A stretch of 36,407 bases of DNA from Pseudomonadota bacterium (GTDB lineage: Bacteria; Pseudomonadota; Gammaproteobacteria; Burkholderiales; Burkholderiaceae_E): positions 1-36,407 of the forward strand of contig CAUJHG010000030.1 in assembly GCA_963204785.1 (NCBI GenBank), written 5' to 3'. Within the stretch, counting starts at the first letter, position 1. Every line of letters begins with the position of its first letter. The translations under genes were made by a program, and so were the position numbers. This document shows positions 16,041-23,275 of the stretch, piece by piece. A model generated the notes under the pieces. That model did no database searches and had not been told where the DNA came from. It saw only the letters and a list, made by a program, of their open reading frames with translations.

Positions 16041-16856
16041 CTAGTCCTTGAAGTAGCAGGTCTGGTAGGTGGTGGCGAGCAGCTCACCCTCGGGCGTCCA
16101 CAGTTCCCCGGCCTGGTCGGTGTAGCCGTTGCGGATCTGCAGTCCGCGCGCCACGCCGAGCAGTTCGCGACTGCCGTGCGCTGCGAGCATGGCCGTGTCG
16201 GCGTGGTAGTAGTTGGTCATCGAGACCGTCGCGAAGGGCGTCCACTTCGGCCGACGCAGGAACAGGCGCCCGGGAATGAAGGCGTCGCACAGCGCGGTCA
16301 GCGAAACGAAGTCCAGCGGGCGCGGCGGCGCATCGCGCATCCACATGATCGTCTCCGTGTCCGGGGCGGGGATCTTCGAGCCGAAGTTCGGAGCCCCCTT
16401 CACGAAGCGCATCTCGTAGCACCTGGTCCATGCGTGCCGTTCCAGCGCAGGAAAGCGTGGAATCGACGAGGCCGCAGGCGCGCTCGGGAAGCGGGCTTCG
16501 GTCGACGACCAGGATTCGCGGCGCAGCGCGAAGACCGCAGTCGCGGTGGCGACCGTCTCCTCGTCGCGCCCCAGTTCGATCAGCCAGTGCTGGGTCGAGC
16601 GCGTGGTGCGCACCGCGCGGGCCGACACGGTGAAGTCGCCGTCGGGCAGCGGTCCGGCGAAGTTCACCGTGAATGCGACCGGATCGCCCAGGCGGGCGGG
16701 GTGCACCAGCGCGGCCTGGATCAGGGTGGCCGCGATCGTGCCGCCGAAGGGGCCGACCATGTTCGCGTAGCTGGGTTCGGTGTGGCCGCGCCACAGGTTC
16801 TCGCCGATCGGCTCGAGGGCGGTCGCGAGGTCCAGAGGATGGGTTGGCTGGTTCAT
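16041..16856 (-). CDS. Acyl-CoA thioesterase-like protein (copy 2 of a tandem pair)
   Basis: A 271-residue TesB/4HBT_3-like double-hotdog protein. The first hotdog includes PFGGTIAATLIQAALVHPARL with DPVAFTVNFAGPLPDGDFTV and STQHWLIELGRDEETVATAT. The second includes FVSLTALCDAFIPGRLFL and SMTNYYHADTAMLAAHGSRE, ending ELLATTYQTCYFKD. Thioesterases of this type hydrolyse acyl-CoAs in the cytoplasm, using a D/Q/T-type dyad; D224-like and T/N positions can be matched only tentatively. It is clearly a paralogue of the adjacent upstream gene, which it overlaps by four bases (ATGA). The start codon at 16856 lies within that overlap. Confidence 0.85.
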   Translation of the reverse strand: MNQPTHPLDLATALEPIGENLWRGHTEPSYANMVGPFGGTIAATLIQAALVHPARLGDPVAFTVNFAGPLPDGDFTVSARAVRTTRSTQHWLIELGRDEETVATATAVFALRRESWSSTEARFPSAPAASSIPRFPALERHAWTRCYEMRFVKGAPNFGSKIPAPDTETIMWMRDAPPRPLDFVSLTALCDAFIPGRLFLRRPKWTPFATVSMTNYYHADTAMLAAHGSRELLGVARGLQIRNGYTDQAGELWTPEGELLATTYQTCYFKD

Positions 16857-17698
16857 GTGCGGAACACCGCCATCTGGTGGGTGGCGGCGATCAGTTCGCC
16901 CTCGGGAGTCCAGATCTCGGCGGTCTGGTCGCTGAAACCGTTGCGGAACTGCAGTGCCCGCGCGGTGCCGAGCAGTTCGCGCTCGCCGTGCGCGGCCATC
17001 GTCTGTGCGTCCGTGTGGAAGTGGATGGTCAGCGACACCGTGGTGCCGAAGGATCCGGCATCCGGGCGACGGACGTAGATGCGCGGAAAGAAGGCGTCGC
17101 AGATCGACGTGAGCGACAGGTAGTCGAGCGGACGGGGCGGATCGTCGCGGATCCACATCGTGCTCACCGAGTCTGCGGGCGCCTGCGCCACGCCGGCCGG
17201 CGTGGGGCCGCCCCGGATGAAGCGCATGTCGTAGTTGTCCATCCACGGCGTCGTGCGCCCGGCCGGCAGCGGCTCGATCGCATCGAAGGGGGGCACCTGC
17301 GGGAAGACCGATTCGAGCGACGACCAGGTCGGGCGTCGCACCGCGAACACCGCGCTTGCGGTGGCGACGACCGCCTCCTGGGCGACCTCGATCAGCCAGT
17401 GCTGGGTCGAGCGGTTGGTGCGGGCTGCGCGTGCGCGCACCGTCAGTTCACCCTCGACCAGCGGCCCCGCGAAGTTGACGGTCAGCGCGATCGGCTCGCC
17501 CAGGCGCGCCGGGTGCAGCATTGCCGCCTTCAACGCGACTGCCGAGACGAAGCCGCCGAAGCTGCCGCCGACGTTGCGGTAGCGCAGCGAGGCGCGCCCG
17601 CGGAACCGGCCGTCGGGCAGCGGCTCGAGCGCGGTGTCCGCGTCAAGGGGGTGGAGCGCATCGGGCTGCGGGCCCGAAGGGGCGTCGGTGCGGGTCAA
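16853..17698 (-). CDS. Acyl-CoA thioesterase-like protein (copy 1 of a tandem pair)
   Basis: A 281-residue protein closely related in layout to the downstream gene, of the TesB/4HBT_3 double-hotdog type. Matching landmarks are SFGGFVSAVALKAAMLHPARL, EPIALTVNFAGPLVEGELTV, STQHWLIEVAQEAVVATASA, DYLSLTSICDAFFPRIYV and ELIAATHQMAVFRT. Both copies share the order and spacing of motifs, which points to tandem duplication followed by divergence. The gene lies immediately upstream of the other copy with a TGA/ATG overlap at 16853-16856, so both should be translated from one message. Its start (17698) is 175 bases from the divergent Rid gene. The natural substrates are not visible. Confidence 0.85.
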   Translation of the reverse strand: MTRTDAPSGPQPDALHPLDADTALEPLPDGRFRGRASLRYRNVGGSFGGFVSAVALKAAMLHPARLGEPIALTVNFAGPLVEGELTVRARAARTNRSTQHWLIEVAQEAVVATASAVFAVRRPTWSSLESVFPQVPPFDAIEPLPAGRTTPWMDNYDMRFIRGGPTPAGVAQAPADSVSTMWIRDDPPRPLDYLSLTSICDAFFPRIYVRRPDAGSFGTTVSLTIHFHTDAQTMAAHGERELLGTARALQFRNGFSDQTAEIWTPEGELIAATHQMAVFRT

Positions 17699-17873
17699 GG
17701 GGTTCGTCTCCTGCCATCGTGCCGGGGTGCGGCGATTGAATCACAGCGGATCGGCGCCCGGTGGCCGCCCCGCGGCGCGGTGCGTCCGAAAACGGGCATC
17801 CCGGCGATCGGGGCGTCGTATGCTTGTGTCTTCCCGCCGGAGCTTCCGGCTCAGCAGACACGCGAGGTTTCCC

Positions 17874-18359
17874 ATGTCCAGGATCCAGGCGCGGCTCGAC
17901 GCGCTCGGCCTGACGCTTCCGGCGCCGATGAAGGCGCCCGCAGGCGTCGTGCTTCCCTTCCGCTTCGTTCGTGTCACCGGCACGCGCGCTTTCGTCTCGG
18001 GACATGGTCCGTCGCAGGCCGACGGCTCGATCGCCGGGCCGCTGGGAAAGGTGGGGCGCGAGCTCACCCTGGAACAGGCCTGCCACAGCGCGCGCCTGAC
18101 CGGTCTGGCGATCCTGGGCAGCCTGCAGCGCGAGCTCGGCGACCTGGACCGCATCGCCGGCTGGAACCGGGTCTTCGGGATGGTCAACTCGGCCCCCGGG
18201 TTCAACCGGCAGCCGGCAGTGATCAACGGCTTCTCGGACCTGATCCTCGAGGTGTTCGGCCCGGAGATCGGCGCGCACGCGCGCAGCGCGGTTGGAATGG
18301 CCGAGCTGCCCTTCGACATCCCGGTGGAGATCGAGGCCGAGGTCGAGCTGCGGCCCTGA
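17874..18359 (+). CDS. Rid-family (YjgF/YER057c/UK114) protein
   Basis: A 161-residue member of the Rid superfamily. The N-terminal region LPAPMKAPAGVVLPFRFVRV and GTRAFVSGHGPSQADGSIAG are typical of the longer Rid subfamilies (YjgF-like group, about 150 residues), as is the ending LPFDIPVEIEAEVEL. The arginine in HARSAVGM lines up with Arg105 of RidA, which binds the carboxylate of the substrate imine, so enamine/imine deaminase activity may be retained. The family removes reactive enamines from PLP enzymes. The ATG at 17874 follows GCGAGGTTT. It converges with the second crotonase, with a hairpin in the 44-base gap. Confidence 0.87.
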   Translation: MSRIQARLDALGLTLPAPMKAPAGVVLPFRFVRVTGTRAFVSGHGPSQADGSIAGPLGKVGRELTLEQACHSARLTGLAILGSLQRELGDLDRIAGWNRVFGMVNSAPGFNRQPAVINGFSDLILEVFGPEIGAHARSAVGMAELPFDIPVEIEAEVELRP

Positions 18360-18365
18360 AGGCAG

Positions 18366-18392
18366 GGCCCCGGCGCTGCCGCGCCAGGGGCC
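18366..18392. terminator. Hairpin between convergent genes, possible terminator
   Basis: GGCCCC (18366-18371) and GGCG (18372-18375) pair with CGCC (18382-18385) and GGGGCC (18387-18392) around a six-base loop, with one bulged A. It lies between the stops of the Rid gene and the second crotonase, which converge. There is no run of T on either side, so a Rho-independent terminator is only tentative. Confidence 0.4.
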
Positions 18393-18403
18393 GCGCGGCA
18401 GCC

Positions 18404-19231
18404 TCAAAGGCCCCTGAAGACCGGCTCGCGCTTCTCGACGAAGGCGCGTGCCGCCTCGCGGTGGTCCTCGGTCTGGCCGCAGTGCACGTGGTGCGTGGCC
18501 TCGAGGTCGAGGCACTCGTCCGCCGTGCCGGCCATCGCGCGGTTGAGGTTCTCCTTCATGTACCGGTAGGCGACCGTCGGGCCTGCCGCGAGCCGCCGGG
18601 CGATCTCGCGGGTCCGCGTGGCGAGTTCCTCGGGCGCGCAGATCCAGTTGGCCAGCCCCAGGCGCAGCGCCTCCTCGGCGCTCACGCGCTCCGACAGGTA
18701 GTAGAGCTCGCGCGCCTTCGCCGATCCGACCAGCTGGGTGAGGAAATAGGTGCCGCCATAGTCGCCCGAGAAGCCGACCTTCGCGAACGCGGTGGTGAGG
18801 ATCGCCGAGGTCGACATGACCCGCAGGTCGCAGGCCAGCGCCAGCGAGAAGCCGGCGCCGGCCGCAGCGCCCGGCAGCGAGGCGATCGTCGGCTTGGGCA
18901 TCTGGAACAGCTTGCCTGCGGTGGCGCGCTGGTTCACGCGCTGGCGATGGATTGCCGCGTCGATCGTGTTGCTGCCGACAGTGCCGTCGCCGCGTGCGGC
19001 CATGCCCTTGACATCGCCACCGGCGCAGAAGCCCTTGCCCGCGCCGGTGAGCACGATGCACTTGACCTCGTGGTCGAGCTCGGCGGCCGCGAGCTGCGCT
19101 GCCAGCGCCTCGTTCATCGCGCGCGACATCGCGTTGCGCGCCTCGGGCCGGTTCAGTGTCAGCGTCAGCACGCCCTCGTCGAGCTCGGCGAGCAGATCCT
19201 GGGTGCCGGTGTCGATGGTGCGCGATGCCAT
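18404..19231 (-). CDS. Enoyl-CoA hydratase/isomerase family protein
   Basis: A 275-residue crotonase-superfamily enzyme. VLTLTLNRPEARNAMS starts the domain, and the oxyanion-hole segments are GKGFCAGGDVKGMA (about 65-78) and GAAAGAGFSLALACDLRVM (about 121-139). The two hydratase glutamates are replaced (S129 and F149), but D157 in FSGDYGG matches the catalytic aspartate of PaaG and dienoyl/enoyl-CoA isomerases. An isomerase-type acyl-CoA reaction is therefore more likely than plain hydration (inference). The ATG at 19231 follows AGGAGA. The frame could extend upstream, but the extra residues are arginine-rich and unlike the family. It is co-oriented with the diguanylate cyclase, 68 bases downstream of its stop. 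Confidence 0.9.
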   Translation of the reverse strand: MASRTIDTGTQDLLAELDEGVLTLTLNRPEARNAMSRAMNEALAAQLAAAELDHEVKCIVLTGAGKGFCAGGDVKGMAARGDGTVGSNTIDAAIHRQRVNQRATAGKLFQMPKPTIASLPGAAAGAGFSLALACDLRVMSTSAILTTAFAKVGFSGDYGGTYFLTQLVGSAKARELYYLSERVSAEEALRLGLANWICAPEELATRTREIARRLAAGPTVAYRYMKENLNRAMAGTADECLDLEATHHVHCGQTEDHREAARAFVEKREPVFRGL

Positions 19232-19299
19232 GTGCGGTCTCCTGTGGGTGGTTCGTGTCGTGAGGTGAGCGAAGGCGTGCCGCCGCCGCGGCGAAGGTC

Positions 19300-20589
19300 T
19301 CAGCGCGGCGGTTCTGGCGACGGGTGCCCAGCGATACGATAGCAGCCGCCGCCCCCGGTCTTGGCCCGGTACATCGCCGCGTCGGCGTGGCGGATCAGCT
19401 CGTGCGGACTGCTTCCGTGCTCGGGAAACAGACTCACGCCGACCGACATCCTGACCTCCAGCGACTGCCCGCGCCAGACGATCGGTGCGCATGTGCTCGC
19501 CAGTATGGCCTCGGCCACGCGCACGACGTCGTTCGGGGATCCGACGTCGGTGAGGATCACCAGGAACTCGTCGCCGCCCAGGCGTGCGACCAGGTCGGAT
19601 TCACGAACTGCCGCACGCAGCCGGCGCGAGACGCTGCACAGGAGCGCGTCGCCGGCCTCGTGGCCGAGCCTGTCGTTGACCGGCTTGAAGCCGTCGAGAT
19701 CGACGAACATCACCGCAACGCCCTGGCGCTGACGGCGCGCCTGTGCCAGTGTGTGCGGCAGGAACTGGTTCAGGTGCAGGCGGTTGGGCAGTTCCGTGAG
19801 CGGATCGTGCAGCGCGAGGAACTCGATCCGCTGCTGCGCGGCCTTTCTCGCGGAGATGTCACGCACCACCACCATCCGATGCCCGTCGTCCTGCTGCCAC
19901 ATGTAGCGGCCCTCGAGCTCCACCGGGATGCGGCGACCGTCGCGATGGAAGATCTCGGCCTCGTAGGGTTCCTCGTCGAGCGCCTGGATTCGCTGGGCGA
20001 CCTGCGCACGCCATTCCGGACACACGAACCCGATGGTCTGGCGTCCGATCAGATCCCCGATGGCGTAGCCGGTCAGCCGCAGCAGGGCATCGTTGGCGTC
20101 GACGAACACCCCGTCGCGGTGGAAGAGGATGCCCTCGCTGCTGGCCTGCATGAACTTGCGCAGCCGCTCCTCGCTTTCGCGGATGTGGCGCTGCGCGACC
20201 CATCGATCGGTGATGTCGTTGATCAGGACGAAGGCCCCGAGCTGGTGGCCGTCGTCGTCGAAGTGGGGCAGAAGGTCGACCTCGATCACCCGTTCGGTTC
20301 CGTCGGGGAGCGTCTGCGTGCGCACGTAGTGCTCCTCGCCTCCGGCGAGGACATTGCGGACTTGCGGCTCGATCATCTCCCAGGCCTGCGGGCCGATCAC
20401 TTCGCGCACGGTCTTGCCGAGGATGGTCTGTGGCGTCCAGCCGTTGTACTGCGCGTAGCGCCGGTTGGCGAAGCGGCAGCGCAGCGTGTCGACCTCGTAG
20501 TAGGCCATAAGCGCCGGGACCGAATCCGCCACGAGACGCAGCAGCGAGGCGGTGACGGTTGCAGTGTCGGGCGATCCTTGCTCGGCCAT
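19300..20589 (-). CDS. PAS-PAS-GGDEF diguanylate cyclase
   Basis: A 429-residue cytoplasmic signalling protein with no membrane helix. PAS 1 lies at about 15-130, PAS 2 at about 138-250, and the GGDEF domain at about 255-415. The active site is intact, GGDEF at 338-342, with DLDGFKPVND (298-307) and LGHEAGDALL before it. An inhibitory I-site R329-E-S-D332 stands exactly five residues upstream, so c-di-GMP feedback inhibition is expected. No EAL domain follows, so it makes c-di-GMP rather than breaking it down. The start MAEQGSPD at 20589 gives a sensible first PAS; an upstream ATG at 20886 would add 99 low-complexity residues. The PAS ligands are not visible. Any direct target is unknown. Confidence 0.93.
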   Translation of the reverse strand: MAEQGSPDTATVTASLLRLVADSVPALMAYYEVDTLRCRFANRRYAQYNGWTPQTILGKTVREVIGPQAWEMIEPQVRNVLAGGEEHYVRTQTLPDGTERVIEVDLLPHFDDDGHQLGAFVLINDITDRWVAQRHIRESEERLRKFMQASSEGILFHRDGVFVDANDALLRLTGYAIGDLIGRQTIGFVCPEWRAQVAQRIQALDEEPYEAEIFHRDGRRIPVELEGRYMWQQDDGHRMVVVRDISARKAAQQRIEFLALHDPLTELPNRLHLNQFLPHTLAQARRQRQGVAVMFVDLDGFKPVNDRLGHEAGDALLCSVSRRLRAAVRESDLVARLGGDEFLVILTDVGSPNDVVRVAEAILASTCAPIVWRGQSLEVRMSVGVSLFPEHGSSPHELIRHADAAMYRAKTGGGGCYRIAGHPSPEPPR

Positions 20590-20825
20590 CGGGGTGATCC
20601 TGCCTTCGGGGAAGCGGAAGCTGGGAGTCGCTACGAAGGATCGTACCCGAGGCGGTGTCCGGGAGGAACCGATCGGAATCCCGATGGCTGGATCCGGGCG
20701 TGCGGGGGCTCGACGTCTGAAGTAGGATCGCAGGATCGCCGCGTCAGGGATGGTCGATGCGGGCCGGCTCGCCTGCACGAGGAGCCGGGATTCACCGATG
20801 CGGGCAAGGCTCGCCAGGAAACCGC

Positions 20826-21746
20826 ATGTCCGCCACCGGCTCCGATCGATTCGCCGTGCCTGCCGACCACGCCGAGCGGCGCGCACGCACCAACCGGGTG
20901 GGGATCCTGTGGATGGTGGTCGCGATGACTGCCTTCATCTGCAACGATGCCGTGGTCAAGGGCGTTGGGCAGCGGCTGCCTGCGGCGCAGATGATCGTGG
21001 TGCGCGGCGTGATCGCGATCTCGCTGATCCTGCTGGCTGCCTGGCGGATGGGGGCGCTGCCGCGGATCGCCGACACGATGCGTGGCTGGGTCCTGCTCAG
21101 GGCGGGCTGCGAAGGCGTGGGGACCTTCATGTACCTGGCTGCGCTCTTCCAGCTCCCCTTGGCCAATGCGACCGCGATCAACCAGTCCTCGCCGCTGTTC
21201 ATCGCGGTGCTGGCGATGATCTTCCTCGGCGAACGGGTCGACCGTGCGCGCTGGCTGGCCATCCTCACCGGCTTTGCCGGAGTGCTGCTGGTGATCCAGC
21301 CGCGCCCGGACGGTTTCAACGTCTACGCCTGGCTGTGCCTGCTGGCCACCCTGGTCTATTCGTTCCGGGACCTCCTGACGCGCAGGATCGCTGCGGGCAC
21401 CCCTTCGATCCTGGTCACGCTCACCACGGCGAGCGTGGTCTGGCTGATGGCCGCAGCGGTGATGGCGGTCGAGGGCTGGACTCCGATGCGCTGGAGCGAG
21501 CTCGGGCTGCTGGCGCTGGCCGCGGTCTTCCTCGCCACCGGCTACCATGCGGTGATCTCGGCGACTCGCTACGCAGAGGTGTCGGTGGTCGCGCCTTTCC
21601 GGTACGTAGGAATGCTGTGGGCGCTGATCCTCGGCTACGTGGTCTGGGGCGACGCCCCGAATGCCCTTGCCTGGAGCGGAATCGGACTCCTGATCGGCGC
21701 GGGGCTGGTCATGCTGCAGGCTTCTCACAGGAGACGATCCCGATGA
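20826..21746 (+). CDS. DMT/EamA-family transporter
   Basis: A 306-residue protein with ten transmembrane helices in two EamA repeats. Family landmarks are VVRGVIAISLILLA, GVGTFMYLAALFQLPLANAT with the following INQSSPLFIAVLAMIFLGER, and in the second repeat VVAPFRYVGMLWALILGYVVW. Such proteins export amino acids, metabolites or drugs; the substrate is unknown. The ATG at 20826 follows AGGAAA. An upstream ATG at 20757 is in frame but lacks a site. The stop overlaps the start of the following hotdog-like gene (ATGA), so they are probably co-translated. The divergent diguanylate cyclase shares the upstream region. Confidence 0.9.
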   Translation: MSATGSDRFAVPADHAERRARTNRVGILWMVVAMTAFICNDAVVKGVGQRLPAAQMIVVRGVIAISLILLAAWRMGALPRIADTMRGWVLLRAGCEGVGTFMYLAALFQLPLANATAINQSSPLFIAVLAMIFLGERVDRARWLAILTGFAGVLLVIQPRPDGFNVYAWLCLLATLVYSFRDLLTRRIAAGTPSILVTLTTASVVWLMAAAVMAVEGWTPMRWSELGLLALAAVFLATGYHAVISATRYAEVSVVAPFRYVGMLWALILGYVVWGDAPNALAWSGIGLLIGAGLVMLQASHRRRSR

Positions 21747-22657
21747 GTTTCGACACCTCTCTCGCGCTTTGCGGCCCGCTGCGCCAGCCCCGGCAGATGC
21801 TCGCGGACCAGGAGTACGGCGGGCACGCCTCGATCCACGATGACGCCATGGCCGAGAAGCTGGGCTTCCGGGCCGGTCCGATCGAGGGGCCGACGCACTT
21901 CAGCCAGTTCGCGCCGCTGATGGCGCATCTGTGGGGCAAGGCCTGGTTCGAACGCGGCTGCATGTCCGCGCACTACCAGAACATGGTGGTCGAAGGCGAG
22001 GAGGTCCGGGCCTTCGTGGAACTGCCCAAGCCGGGCGCCACCGTCGCGCGTGCCTGGGCGCAGAAGGCCGACGGCACCGCAGTGCTCGAGGCCAGCGCAA
22101 CGCTGGGCCCCGACCACGGCACGACCTTGCTCGAGCAGCGGATGGCGCAGCTGCGCCCGCCCGGGCGCCTGCTGATCCTCGCGGATCTCGAGGTCGGGAT
22201 GAAGGGCGCGCAGGACGAACTGGTGCGGATGGATCCGGATCAGCACATGGGAGCGCTGTACCCGTTCACGCTGAACCAGAAGCTCGCGAAGATCACCGAG
22301 AACTCGCCCTGGTATGCGGATCCGTCGTCCTCCCCCTGGGGCCGCGCGATCATCCCGATGGAGATGATCAGCGTGCTTGCCGAATACTCGAACCGCAAGG
22401 CCGGCTTCCCGGTGAAGGGGCCGGCGGTCGGGCTGTTCGCCGACCAGGAGATCCGCATGGTGGACGGGCCGCTGTTCGTCGGCGAGGATTACCTGATCCG
22501 GCGCGAAATCGTCGCGCTCTCCGAGAGCAAGCGCACGGAGTCCTACTGGGTGCGCTCGCGCATCTTCGATGCCGATGGCGCTCGGCTGCGCTGCGAGGTG
22601 CTGCTGAACCACGCGACGCTGAAGCACTCCTACGCGGGCTACGCGCAGGCGGACTGA
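21743..22657 (+). CDS. Hotdog/MaoC-like double-domain protein, function unknown
   Basis: A 304-residue protein that looks like two hotdog-type halves. The first half contains EYGGHASIHDDAMAEKLGFR, then AGPIEGPTHFSQFAPLM and a hydrophobic strand, resembling the helix-and-strand pattern of MaoC-like dehydratases. The second half contains KGPAVGLFADQEIRMVDGPL and ILRREIVALSESKRTES-like strands, ending with LNHATLKHSYAGYA. The residues D29-like and H/N that make the MaoC hydratase dyad cannot be placed with confidence. It is coupled to the DMT transporter by a four-base overlap, which suggests that the exporter and enzyme handle one metabolite. I would not assign a reaction. Confidence 0.7.
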   Translation: MSFDTSLALCGPLRQPRQMLADQEYGGHASIHDDAMAEKLGFRAGPIEGPTHFSQFAPLMAHLWGKAWFERGCMSAHYQNMVVEGEEVRAFVELPKPGATVARAWAQKADGTAVLEASATLGPDHGTTLLEQRMAQLRPPGRLLILADLEVGMKGAQDELVRMDPDQHMGALYPFTLNQKLAKITENSPWYADPSSSPWGRAIIPMEMISVLAEYSNRKAGFPVKGPAVGLFADQEIRMVDGPLFVGEDYLIRREIVALSESKRTESYWVRSRIFDADGARLRCEVLLNHATLKHSYAGYAQAD

Positions 22658-22682
22658 GGCCGGGCGCGATCTCCGCACGACC

Positions 22683-23225
22683 ATGGACACCCTGGGCCTG
22701 TGCCTGTTCGACACCTCGATCGGATGGTGTGCGCTGGCCTGGAGCGCGCAGGGCCTGACCGGAGTGCAGCTGCCGGAACGCGACCAGGCTGCCACCCGCG
22801 CGAGGATGCGGCGCCGCTTTCCTGGCGTGCCCGAGTGCGAGCCGCCCTCCGAGGTGCGTGAGGCGGTCGCGCGCATCGAGGCGGCCCTGCGCGGGGAGCC
22901 GGACGACCTGCGCTCGATCCGCCTCGATGAATCCGGCCTCGGGGAGTTCGCACGGCGCCTCTACGCGCTGCTGCGCGAACTGCCTTACGGAGCCACCACC
23001 ACCTACGGCGAGCTTGCCAGGCGGCTCGGCGAGCCCGGTGCCGCGCGCGCGGTGGGCCGGGCGCTCGGCGACAACCCCTTCGCGCCAGTCGTGCCCTGCC
23101 ATCGGGTGCTCGCTGCGGGTGCGCGTCCCGGCGGCTTCTCCGCGGCGGGCGGGGTCGGCACCAAGCTGCGGATGCTGGCGATCGAGCGGGCGCATTTCGG
23201 CGGGCAGCCCGGGCTCTTCGAGTGA
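22683..23225 (+). CDS. ogt: Methylated-DNA-[protein]-cysteine S-methyltransferase
   Basis: A 180-residue O6-alkylguanine-DNA alkyltransferase that transfers the alkyl group from damaged guanine or thymine to its own cysteine. The active-site motif PVVPCHRV places the acceptor at C139. The DNA-binding helix-turn-helix lies at about 105-125 (TTYGELARRLGEPGAARAVG), with NPFAPV before the active site. It lacks an AdaA zinc domain, so it is Ogt-like rather than Ada. The ATG at 22683 is the only sensible start. It sits between the hotdog gene and murI, but a mixed DNA-repair context is not otherwise visible. Suicide enzyme, cytoplasmic. Confidence 0.94.
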   Translation: MDTLGLCLFDTSIGWCALAWSAQGLTGVQLPERDQAATRARMRRRFPGVPECEPPSEVREAVARIEAALRGEPDDLRSIRLDESGLGEFARRLYALLRELPYGATTTYGELARRLGEPGAARAVGRALGDNPFAPVVPCHRVLAAGARPGGFSAAGGVGTKLRMLAIERAHFGGQPGLFE

Positions 23226-23275
23226 GCCGCTGAAGTGTCGCGCCGCCTGACCGGGGTTTCGACCATGGACCGATC

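Noticed and set aside
16673..19342. An 889-codon plus-strand open frame
   Set aside because: It spans both thioesterases, the Rid gene and the second crotonase in wrong frames, with low-complexity composition.
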